A stretch of 26,956 nt of DNA from NCBI GenBank assembly GCA_002067325.1, contig MVQY01000169.1:1-26956 (forward strand). Reading direction: 5' to 3'. This DNA is from Methanobacterium sp. PtaU1.Bin097 (GTDB lineage: Archaea; Methanobacteriota; Methanobacteria; Methanobacteriales; Methanobacteriaceae). The notes under the pieces were generated by a model, which saw only the letters and a list, made by a program, of their open reading frames with translations, did not search any database and was not told the origin of the DNA. This document shows, piece by piece, positions 15,917 through 24,203 of this stretch (within the stretch, counting starts at the first letter, position 1; each line of letters starts with the position of its first letter). The translations under genes and the position numbers were made by a program.

Positions 15917-16990
15917 ATGAACTTTAAATACCTGAAGGAACTGAAAGATTGCCATCTATGCCCTTGGGACTGTGGAATAAACCGTTTAGATGGAGGAAAA
16001 GGGGTTTGCCGTGTTGGAATGCCAGAAGTGGCCTATACCAATTTCACAGAGGTTTTAAAGAGTTACTCCATCACCCTGCTGGGCTGTTCCTTCTTCTGCA
16101 CTTACTGTAATGCCTACCGTATCTCCCAGTATCCTGAAAGCGGTTGGAGGTACCGGGGATACGTGGATCCCCCTGCTTTAGTCGAAGAAATCCTCCATGC
16201 ATTTAAAAGCCAGTATGCCCAGGATATGTCCGTAAACAAGTTGAGTTTCACCGGTGGAGAACCATCAATCCATACACCCTATCTGGAGGCGGTAGTGGGA
16301 CTTCTAAATAAGGAAATTTCTGGTCTGGAAAAACAAGAAAGTCCCCCACTGGAAAAACAAGGGATTTCCCAAATGGAAAGCCTGGAGAGTCCCCACCAGC
16401 TGGATGTGGGCCTGGCCACCAACGGATTCATCACCAGGAAAACCATGGAAAGGCTCTCTAGAATTTCATCCTATTTCAACTTCGAAATAAAGGCCTACGA
16501 TACCGAACTGCATCAGGCCCTTACCGGAGCACCTTCAGAGCCTGTCCTGGAGAATGCCGAGTGGTTAGCCAGGAAACATCCAGAAAAAATCCGGGTATTC
16601 CGTACCGTGGTTATCCCCGGGTTAAATCAGGAAGAAATCCATAAAATCGCCAGATTTATCCAGGAGATCGACCCATCCATCCATTACCGGCTGGTGGGTT
16701 TCAGGCCACACTTCATGCTCTACTATCACCCCGCCCCTACGCGCTCCCTGATGCAAGAGTTAGTGGAAGATTGTAAAAAACTGGGCCTTAAAAACGTTGA
16801 TTATTCTGGTTATCACCCTGGTGGAAGTCAGATGACCGAACAAATGAGTAACAATGGCTTAAAAACCCTTTATCATCATTTAAACCGGGCAGGATGTTAC
16901 CGTAAACCCAGAAACTGCGGAGACTGTCCAGAAAATCATCACTGCCCCGCTGTGATTTTAGAGCCCTGGACCAACCTGCCTGATGATTAA
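15917..16990 (+). CDS. Radical SAM protein, PflX/PflA-like, with extra Cys clusters
   Basis: This 357-residue protein carries the radical SAM motif C-S-F-F-C-T-Y-C (Cys57, 61, 64; CX3CX2C) and the SAM-binding F-T-G-G-E-P (about 111-116). It is preceded by C-H-L-C-P-W-D-C-G-I-N-R and G-V-C-R-V-G (Cys12, 15, 19, 31), an arrangement known from PflX-type proteins related to pyruvate formate-lyase activating enzymes. The C-terminus has another Cys set (C-Y-R-K-P-R-N-C-G-D-C-P, then C-P-A), suggesting an auxiliary Fe-S cluster or metal site. Residues about 135-160 are a Gln/Glu/Ser-rich insertion made of repeated LEKQ units. The substrate is unknown. A protein or peptide modification role is plausible from the family, and any link to the nearby methyl-coenzyme M reductase is only positional. 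Confidence 0.8.
   Translation: MNFKYLKELKDCHLCPWDCGINRLDGGKGVCRVGMPEVAYTNFTEVLKSYSITLLGCSFFCTYCNAYRISQYPESGWRYRGYVDPPALVEEILHAFKSQYAQDMSVNKLSFTGGEPSIHTPYLEAVVGLLNKEISGLEKQESPPLEKQGISQMESLESPHQLDVGLATNGFITRKTMERLSRISSYFNFEIKAYDTELHQALTGAPSEPVLENAEWLARKHPEKIRVFRTVVIPGLNQEEIHKIARFIQEIDPSIHYRLVGFRPHFMLYYHPAPTRSLMQELVEDCKKLGLKNVDYSGYHPGGSQMTEQMSNNGLKTLYHHLNRAGCYRKPRNCGDCPENHHCPAVILEPWTNLPDD
16325..16361 (+). repeat. 13-bp direct repeat with 24-bp period inside the radical SAM gene
   Basis: CTGGAAAAACAAG occurs at 16325-16337 and 16349-16361, in frame (8 codons apart), with a degraded third unit near 16373. It encodes the LEKQ-containing insertion between the GGEP region and the next core strand. 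Confidence 0.8.
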
Positions 16991-17039
16991 AATTAAAGAA
17001 ACTAGTTTTAATATTTACAGATAGGGGGTTAGTCTCGAA

Positions 17040-17732
17040 CTATCCTCTTCCGATCATGCGGTTGATCAATTCCCCCATGTCAGTGAAATATTTATCATGG
17101 GAAATCTTCCGTCTTTCCAGTAATTTCTCATGATCTGGTGGCATTTTGGAGAGACTTTTGGAGATGGCTGAGAGCAAGACTGCTATCTCCACTGGATCAA
17201 CATCTGATTGGATGGTTCCATCATCGACACCCTCCTTCACTGAGTTGCAGAGAATTTTAAACCTTTCTTTACGCAGCTCGAGTATTTGTTGAGTGTACTC
17301 ACCAGCATAGGGCATGGGCAGGTTCTTTTTCTCATCATCGAGTTCTTTCTGTTCATTATTTTTACTGACTATGTTAAACCGTCCTGACTGGAAGTAGTTG
17401 TAGATCTTAATGTAATCTGGATACTCATTGGTGAAGTCATAATAAGCTTTTCTAAACGCGGCTACTTTATCAATACCCGTTTTTGCTGTAGCCACTCCTT
17501 CCTTGATCATTTCATTTAGAATCCCTGTACCACGAAGTACGATGGCAAAATATAGCGATTCTTTGTTTTGAAAGTAAAGATACAGGGTGGCTGTGCTCAG
17601 TTCTACCTCCCTGGCTATGTAGTTCATGGAAACATCATCATAGCCTTTAGAGAAGAATAACTTTTCAGCGGCGTTGATTATAGCGTTTTCCCTCTGCCTT
17701 TTTTCCCTTTCCCTTCTTTTAATGATGGACAT
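17040..17732 (-). CDS. TetR/AcrR-family transcriptional regulator
   Basis: This 230-residue protein has a classic TetR N-terminal DNA-binding domain (about 14-60): I-N-A-A-E-K-L-F-F-S-K-G-Y-D-D-V-S-M-N-Y-I-A, the recognition helix region L-S-T-A-T-L-Y-L-Y-F and Q-N-K-E-S-L-Y. The remaining about 165 residues form the helical ligand-binding and dimer domain, which differs between members. GGTGA precedes the ATG. The gene lies downstream of the mrt operon on the same strand but beyond its terminator, so it probably has its own promoter. TetR proteins usually repress their own gene and a neighbour. Targets and ligand cannot be told. Confidence 0.9.
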   Translation of the reverse strand: MSIIKRREREKRQRENAIINAAEKLFFSKGYDDVSMNYIAREVELSTATLYLYFQNKESLYFAIVLRGTGILNEMIKEGVATAKTGIDKVAAFRKAYYDFTNEYPDYIKIYNYFQSGRFNIVSKNNEQKELDDEKKNLPMPYAGEYTQQILELRKERFKILCNSVKEGVDDGTIQSDVDPVEIAVLLSAISKSLSKMPPDHEKLLERRKISHDKYFTDMGELINRMIGRG

Positions 17733-17776
17733 GCAACTTCACCATAACCCCTTATTTTTCCATCCTATCCAAATTG

Positions 17777-17835
17777 AATTCATCATATCCCCCAATCATG
17801 GAACCTGTTATAGAAATATAATCAATTCATCATAT
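17777..17835. promoter_or_regulatory. Upstream region of the TetR gene with a 12-bp direct repeat
   Basis: AATTCATCATAT occurs at 17777-17788 and 17824-17835. ATTATATTTC on the minus strand (about 17814-17823) is a TATA-like element. The first copy would lie just downstream of the transcription start and the second just upstream of the TATA, a reasonable layout for autoregulation. TetR operators are more often palindromic. Confidence 0.35.
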
Positions 17836-17944
17836 TTTAAATCTATCGATAATATGGTTGGAATAAAAAGTCACAACCACCATTTCATTAGCCATGCAGT
17901 CGGTAATTTTGAAAACTAGTTTAGAAAAAAATTCTATCCTATAA

Positions 17945-17976
17945 TTTAAAAAAAAATTTGGGATTTTTTCAATCCC
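17945..17976 (-). terminator. Hairpin plus oligo-T terminator of the mrt operon
   Basis: Read on the minus strand, GGGATT-gaaaa-AATCCC (17960-17976) is followed by a run of nine T (17948-17956), 15 bases past the mrtA stop. This is the clearest stem-loop terminator in the window. Confidence 0.8.
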
Positions 17977-17990
17977 TGTTAAACTTAATC

Positions 17991-19646
17991 CTATCCAACT
18001 GGACTGATTAAGTCCCTTTCCCCACTTGGCAGGAACTCTCTAAGCGCACCTTTTGCAATGGACTTCCGGGGATGCTTGAAGTCGAAGGTCAGGTTACTAT
18101 CTGCAAAGGCAACTTTTATGAGGGGGTTTGCACAGAATGCATCTCCCCTGGCAGCGTGTGGTGCTTGGGCAATACCCGCGTATTCTGGCTGGTGGCCCAC
18201 ATTCATGGCATAGTTAGGGTAGTTAGGACCACGCAGTTCATGGATCAGACCTTCATCACTCCTGATAGATAAGGAGTTGGATGCTCCACACTGGTCCTGC
18301 AGATCGTAACCATAGAAGCCAAGTCTGCTATGTGCTTCTTTGTGTAAGATCTGACTTAGGTACCATCCATTGATTCCGGCGTTGGAATTTCCTGTGGCGA
18401 AGGCAACCGAACACCCGGCTGCAGCAGAAACAACGGCGGCTCGCTGTGAACCTCCAAAGTGGTCTTCCAGGAGTGCCGGGTATTCGTACTGCTCCAGTCC
18501 ATAGAGGGTTACCTCTGAAGCTATGTCATGAACCACTTCAGTAGTTGCTTTGGTCCCGCATATACCATAATTTTCATCCACGTATTCCATTCCGTAGTAG
18601 ACGAAATCATCCAGAATATCATCAGTGTAGGAAGCGGTTGCATACTGGGTGAAGCCCACTCCACCAGACATGTATGAACCGAGCCATATCTGATCATAGA
18701 TAGTGGCTGCTGCAGCAATAACCTCCAGGGATATTTCAGCTGGATCATTAGAAACACGGGATGTCTGCACCATGTCAGCCATTACTCCAAATGGGATACC
18801 TCCAGGCTCGTTTGGCCCTCTTGCCCTTCTTGCCGGGAGGATGCTTCCCATTTCTATAACATCTGCGTGTTTGGCAGCATATGAAAAATCAGCTATGGCT
18901 GCTTCACCGGCGCATAGTTTGTAGGCGGCTATGAAACTCATACCGATCTGCATCGCGGACCATCTGGAAACTGTACCTCCGTCACAGACCCGTACGACCA
19001 TTGAGGGTACCCTGCTGATCTGGTAGGTCTTGCTGCCTATGTACTTTTTCAGCATTTCGGCCTGTTCTTCTGGGAATTCCTTGTTGATATCAATCAGGAA
19101 CCTGGAGTCCAATTCATCGGCCAGTGTATCATCTCCAGTGAATATTTTAGCGTAGCAGTCCCCTACCAGTCCGGGGTGGACTTCTACCATGTGTTCCTGG
19201 ACTACGGCTCCACCGGGAAGTGCGTGGTTGATGGTTTCCATGTACTCGTTTATGGTTTCCGGTGTAACCTCCACACCTAACCTTTTCTCTAAAACGGAGT
19301 GGGCGGTGTCCATACCCACGATGATGGTTCTTTTTATATCATCCAGTAGTTGCTGTATGGCTGCGTTGTTACAGAAATGTAGATCATCTCCTTCCACATA
19401 GGTGTCTGTACCGGAAACCTTGTAGGCCATTAATTTACGCTGTCCCAGTGGAACTCCAATGTCTGGATTGTAAAATGGGAGGTCTCCCCTTTCTTTTTCA
19501 ATCTTTTTTGCATATTCATCGAATTCTCTCTTTCGAGGGGACTGTTTCCAGCCTCCGAAACAGTAAAAGTCGGTGTGGGTTTGTTTGGGATCTTCGTTAA
19601 ACTTCCCTTTCAGGGCCTTTAAAAACAGCTTCTTTTCATCGTTCAT
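17991..19646 (-). CDS. mrtA: Methyl-coenzyme M reductase II alpha subunit
   Basis: The 551-residue alpha subunit has full family length. With coenzyme F430 it catalyses methane formation from methyl-CoM and coenzyme B in an alpha2-beta2-gamma2 enzyme. Visible active-site elements: Q150 in G-G-A-V-V-Q-E-H-M-V-E (axial nickel ligand, Gln147 in Methanothermobacter), H260 (methyl-His position), P-A-R-R-A-R-G (methyl-Arg region), Y335 in G-F-T-Q-Y-A-T-A, and R-L-G-F-Y-G-Y-D-L-Q-D-Q-C with Tyr445, Gly446 (thioglycine position) and Cys453 (methyl-Cys position). It is last in mrtBDGA and its ATG overlaps the mrtG stop by 4 bases, with GGTGAT inside mrtG as ribosome binding site. The isoenzyme II call rests mainly on the missing mcrC and the neighbouring genes. 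A second mcr operon elsewhere is expected but not seen here. Confidence 0.93.
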   Translation of the reverse strand: MNDEKKLFLKALKGKFNEDPKQTHTDFYCFGGWKQSPRKREFDEYAKKIEKERGDLPFYNPDIGVPLGQRKLMAYKVSGTDTYVEGDDLHFCNNAAIQQLLDDIKRTIIVGMDTAHSVLEKRLGVEVTPETINEYMETINHALPGGAVVQEHMVEVHPGLVGDCYAKIFTGDDTLADELDSRFLIDINKEFPEEQAEMLKKYIGSKTYQISRVPSMVVRVCDGGTVSRWSAMQIGMSFIAAYKLCAGEAAIADFSYAAKHADVIEMGSILPARRARGPNEPGGIPFGVMADMVQTSRVSNDPAEISLEVIAAAATIYDQIWLGSYMSGGVGFTQYATASYTDDILDDFVYYGMEYVDENYGICGTKATTEVVHDIASEVTLYGLEQYEYPALLEDHFGGSQRAAVVSAAAGCSVAFATGNSNAGINGWYLSQILHKEAHSRLGFYGYDLQDQCGASNSLSIRSDEGLIHELRGPNYPNYAMNVGHQPEYAGIAQAPHAARGDAFCANPLIKVAFADSNLTFDFKHPRKSIAKGALREFLPSGERDLISPVG

Positions 19647-20443
19647 TTGTTATCACCCAGTTTACGTTTTAAATCTTCTTTGAAAACTTCTAATCCAAAA
19701 CCACCGTTAGTTCTTGCTTCGTGGATAGTTAAAACCGCTTCGATGGCTTCTTTATCTTCTCTCATGCTTACGTTGTCACTGCGGTAGATGGTGGTGATTT
19801 CTTCAAGGTGTTCGTCATCCAGTGGTTCTCCCACATCAACCGGTTTATCCAGGGGTCTTCCTACCTGGTCCTTGACGTAGAATACTTTACCGGTTTCTTC
19901 ATCAAAGACGTATCTCTGCAGTGCATCGAACATCAGCCCGTTTTCATCCAGTCGGAGGGAGTGGCCATGGACGGTTGCTCCTCTTAAACCAGTTTTTGCC
20001 GGGTCGAAGAATTCTGTCTCCAGTAGTAGTTTTGAAATTGCCTCTAAGTCCTGTTCTCTGATTTCAATAACCTGTCTTCCAGATAGGGTTCCGGTGTCCA
20101 CTCCCCTAAAACGGGACATGTAGGTCCTGGCCCGGTCGTAGGGGTGTGCTGGGGCATTGTACATTGAATCTGTAAACTGGATGTATCTGGTTCTTGCTCC
20201 TTCCTTTGCTCCGGGGATGGGTTCTACCAGTTCTTTCATGGGGTCTTCTTCGAAATCCATTTCATCCAGGGGTGGATGGACTGACTTGTAGTTTTCTCCA
20301 GGATTTCTATGACCTAAAACGCTCACTATATCTTCGTCGTTGATATTTCTAATCTTTTTCATCTCAAAATCAGGATCCATATGGTTCCTACGGTTTTGAG
20401 CTATTTTTGTTTCTCCAGGGGTGTACTGGGGTTTGTATGACAT
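19643..20443 (-). CDS. mrtG: Methyl-coenzyme M reductase II gamma subunit
   Basis: The 266-residue gamma subunit has the family N-terminus Y-K-P-Q-Y-T-P-G-E-T-K-I-A-Q-N-R-R and the conserved V-L-G-H-R-N-P-G-E-x-Y-K-S-V-H-P-P-L-D-E segment. R-G-A-T-V-H-G-H-S-L-R-L-D-E-N-G further on is also typical. Gamma packs against alpha and beta and lines part of the F430 pocket. Its ATG is 2 bases after the mrtD stop and uses the AGGTGAT formed by the last mrtD codons. Its own stop overlaps mrtA (ATGA). Tight coupling suits equimolar subunits. Confidence 0.93.
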   Translation of the reverse strand: MSYKPQYTPGETKIAQNRRNHMDPDFEMKKIRNINDEDIVSVLGHRNPGENYKSVHPPLDEMDFEEDPMKELVEPIPGAKEGARTRYIQFTDSMYNAPAHPYDRARTYMSRFRGVDTGTLSGRQVIEIREQDLEAISKLLLETEFFDPAKTGLRGATVHGHSLRLDENGLMFDALQRYVFDEETGKVFYVKDQVGRPLDKPVDVGEPLDDEHLEEITTIYRSDNVSMREDKEAIEAVLTIHEARTNGGFGLEVFKEDLKRKLGDNK

Positions 20444-20445
20444 AT

Positions 20446-20934
20446 TTAATCACCTATTAACTTCACAGTTTCTTTGGAATTTGCCTTAGGGTCTACTATT
20501 CCTATAAGGCTGGGATCAACGTTTTCATCGATACCATATCTTATTTTCAAATAATCTGTCACAGTAATCTCTGTTCTGGTGAAAATACCTGTCCTTATAT
20601 CATAATCAAAGTTTAAGGTTTTATCGAGGAGGGATTCTGTTTTTTCCAGGAATTTTTCCAGGTTCTCGTGATTTACTGTGACTATTATGTCTCCAACAGA
20701 AACTAAGAGTTCAATTTTTGCTCCTTTTACGGTAATGATCTTTCTATCAGGATGATTGACGCTGGTCCCCCTTGCCGGACCGTATCCCACTACTTTAGGT
20801 AAGGATTCTCCGTTAACCAGGAATCTTAAAACTCCATCGAGGTCCAGTAGATCATTTAAGATTTTCTCGGTGGTTTCTGGTTTCAGACGCCGGTGAGGGA
20901 ATATTTTTACATCAACTGCCTTGATTTCATCCAT
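20446..20934 (-). CDS. mrtD: Methyl-coenzyme M reductase operon protein D
   Basis: This 162-residue McrD-family protein shows the family pattern V-D-V-K-I-F-P-H-R-R-L-K-P-E-T-T-E near the start and G-E-S-L-P-K-V-V-G-Y-G-P-A-R-G-T-S-V-N-H-P in the middle. McrD is not part of the purified enzyme. It is thought to act in assembly or activation by associating with apo-MCR. AGGAGAT lies 6 bases before the ATG. It starts 14 bases after mrtB. Retention of D without mcrC is the usual isoenzyme II arrangement. Confidence 0.9.
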   Translation of the reverse strand: MDEIKAVDVKIFPHRRLKPETTEKILNDLLDLDGVLRFLVNGESLPKVVGYGPARGTSVNHPDRKIITVKGAKIELLVSVGDIIVTVNHENLEKFLEKTESLLDKTLNFDYDIRTGIFTRTEITVTDYLKIRYGIDENVDPSLIGIVDPKANSKETVKLIGD

Positions 20935-20948
20935 AAAAAATCTCCTAT

Positions 20949-22280
<1,332 letters not shown>

Positions 22281-22306
22281 TACTTTTACACCTCTTCTAA
22301 TTTTGT

Positions 22307-22380
22307 TTCATTAAAAATGAACTATGTTCATATTATGAATATTAATTATTTTATAAATGAAAAACATTTACTATATAAAG
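22307..22380 (-). promoter_or_regulatory. mrt operon promoter and half-site array
   Basis: On the minus strand CTTTATATAG (22371-22380) is a strong TATA box, predicting transcription from about 22345. Between there and the mrtB start lie half-sites TTCAT 22307-22311, ATGAA 22317-22321, TTCAT 22327-22331 and ATGAA 22335-22339. Another ATGAA is at 22357-22361. They form three overlapping palindromes: TTCATT-AAA-AATGAA, ATGAAC-TAT-GTTCAT and TTCATA-T-TATGAA. Their position at and just after the start suits a repressor. Confidence 0.55.
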
Positions 22381-22488
22381 ATATGTTTTTAAATTTGGAG
22401 TAATAAAAAAGGGTTAATATAATATTTAAAGTAATAAAAAGGTATTAAATCAACAAAAGAAGTGAAACCTCAAAAAGTAGAATAGTTC

Positions 22489-22502
22489 CTAAAAAAAATA
22501 AA
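22489..22502 (-). terminator. Oligo-T terminator of hcgG
   Basis: The minus strand reads TTTATTTTTTTTAGG directly after the hcgG stop. This separates it from the mrt operon, which has its own promoter. Confidence 0.5.
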
Positions 22503-22505
22503 GTT

Positions 22506-24017
22506 TCAGATCAGTGCCACAGCCCCATTAATATTACGGGAAATCTTACGTACAACGTAAGGGACTGTAGAAGTTATTATACTATTTTTAGAATTTAAAA
22601 CCGCCTTTTTATCATCTGATCCCGCAGCCTTGACCTCTGAATTCAATACTCCTCTTAAGTTATCAACTGTGGCCTTTTCAACCCAGGGATCGGCATCACT
22701 GATGATAATCTCATCCACTATACTATCGATCTCCTTAGCCACCACCCAGGAGATGAACCTCCCCCCTAATAAAGCCACACTTTCACCATTTATTACTTCA
22801 GGAATATCCTTAACTGTTTTCTCTACGGCTATATTTCTATAAATATCGGAGTTAGCTATAACCACCCAGTGAGCATCACCCACAGGAAAAGAACCAATCT
22901 TGTTTGGATATAGATATTCAGAACCCACAACCTTAACCGCCCGGGCTAAAGCTTCCAGTTCACCCCTCCCAATTGGAACACCGGTTGACTGGGATTGTAC
23001 CTCTTCTTTCATGATCTTGATAACCCGGGGGAGTCCAAAATTTCCCCTCCGGGCAGTGCCTGGAGAATATCCACACATGTAACCGTGGTGATTTTTGGGA
23101 AAACCAGTGATGATGGCGTTCAATCCCGCCCTTAAACCAACCCGACACTCATCTTCATAGGCGCCGTTGGTGGCAACCACCTTACCAGGGGCTAAAATTC
23201 GAGCCATGGCCACCGCTTTAGCAAAACTATCCAATCTATTCTGGGAAATATTGAAGGGCCCGCCTTCCAGGACGAGAACATCAGCACCAATATCCAGTGA
23301 CTTCCCAAAACCGGTTATCAGGTCATCGTACCCATCACCAATGAACATTATAGCCTCTAATCCCTTACCATATGCTTTGGCCAGTTTTGCTATCTTTTCT
23401 GCTTCTTTATAGGGGGCGGCATGGCCTTCTCCACCCTGTTCACTGGTTAAATTGACTGCTACTGAAGATGATAGTTTGATCCACTCATCCCTATCTAATT
23501 CGCCTTTTTTTTCTTTATCAACGAGTCTGGAGTGTATCCTCTCCCTGGGACATTCTTTAAATGGTGGTCCTGCAAAATAACATTGTCCATGGCAGCTGAT
23601 TATGTCCTTGGGAAATCTCATGGGTCCGTGGTGACCGAAATGATCCAGATCCAGGGGAATATCAGTTAACGCGTTAACCTCCCGGAGAACATCTATTCCC
23701 TTCATTCCATGGGCTTCCCCTATATCAGCAAATGCATAGGCACAGATATGTATAGTCGCCCCAATCATATTCGCCAAGATACAGTTACCCAGAAGATCCT
23801 GCATTCCCAGGTCAGAGGCACAGGTACCCACCACCACCTCGGTTAAATCACAGCCCAGGGGAAATCTTTTAAAATTCATCCCCAGTTTCATAGCTTCCCC
23901 AGTACTGAGCTCAGAAATAGCATCAACGGTGCTGATAACATCTTTTGGTGATTTAGAAAGTTCTAACGCTGCATCCATATCATTTATTGCTTCTTTAATT
24001 ACATCATGCATTTTCAA
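22506..24017 (-). CDS. hcgG: HcgG/HmdC-family protein associated with [Fe]-hydrogenase cofactor synthesis
   Basis: This protein of about 503 residues resembles, as I recall it, the HmdC/HcgG (DUF2193-type) family that co-occurs with Hmd hydrogenase and the hcgA-F genes for the iron-guanylylpyridinol cofactor. Visible landmarks are V-V-G-T-C-A-S-D-L-G, F-G-H-H-G-P-M-R-F-P-K-D and C-H-G-Q-C-Y-F-A-G-P-P-F-K-E-C-P. Others are N-L-T-S-E-Q-G-G-E-G-H-A-A-P-Y-K and a C-terminal Rossmann-like segment (V-A-L-L-G-G-R-F-I-S-W). The His- and Cys-rich N-terminal half could bind metal. The exact reaction of HcgG is not settled. The start is TTG 24017, or ATG 24011 two codons later, which is equally likely. 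The position next to an Hmd paralogue supports the assignment. No other hcg gene is in the window. Confidence 0.7.
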   Translation of the reverse strand: MKMHDVIKEAINDMDAALELSKSPKDVISTVDAISELSTGEAMKLGMNFKRFPLGCDLTEVVVGTCASDLGMQDLLGNCILANMIGATIHICAYAFADIGEAHGMKGIDVLREVNALTDIPLDLDHFGHHGPMRFPKDIISCHGQCYFAGPPFKECPRERIHSRLVDKEKKGELDRDEWIKLSSSVAVNLTSEQGGEGHAAPYKEAEKIAKLAKAYGKGLEAIMFIGDGYDDLITGFGKSLDIGADVLVLEGGPFNISQNRLDSFAKAVAMARILAPGKVVATNGAYEDECRVGLRAGLNAIITGFPKNHHGYMCGYSPGTARRGNFGLPRVIKIMKEEVQSQSTGVPIGRGELEALARAVKVVGSEYLYPNKIGSFPVGDAHWVVIANSDIYRNIAVEKTVKDIPEVINGESVALLGGRFISWVVAKEIDSIVDEIIISDADPWVEKATVDNLRGVLNSEVKAAGSDDKKAVLNSKNSIITSTVPYVVRKISRNINGAVALI

Positions 24018-24055
24018 TCATCTTCCACTGGTGATCATGGCAAGTTTCAAGGTCT

Positions 24056-24122
24056 CTATAAATTCAAGATGTTGATATTGCTATTTAAAATTTAGCATTA
24101 AATCCTGATTTAGTATTACTAA
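24056..24122 (-). promoter_or_regulatory. Promoter region of hcgG with upstream palindrome
   Basis: AATTTATAGA on the minus strand (about 24056-24065) is a TATA box about 40 bases before the start. Farther up, TTAGTA-T-TACTAA (24110-24122) is a perfect inverted repeat inside a longer imperfect one (GATT...AATC). It may be an operator or activator site. A TTTTTT tract at 24175-24180 may end hmdII transcription. Confidence 0.45.
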
Positions 24123-24203
24123 TCCCATGTAATTACAGAAAGAATTAGTACTTTAAGGGTCACCCAATCATGGCCAAAAAATTAGGAAATTCCCCATACA
24201 CCA

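Noticed and set aside
17674..17919. Plus-strand open frame of 81 codons overlapping the TetR start
   Set aside because: It overlaps the regulator gene and its AT-rich promoter, has no ribosome binding site, and the product is not protein-like.
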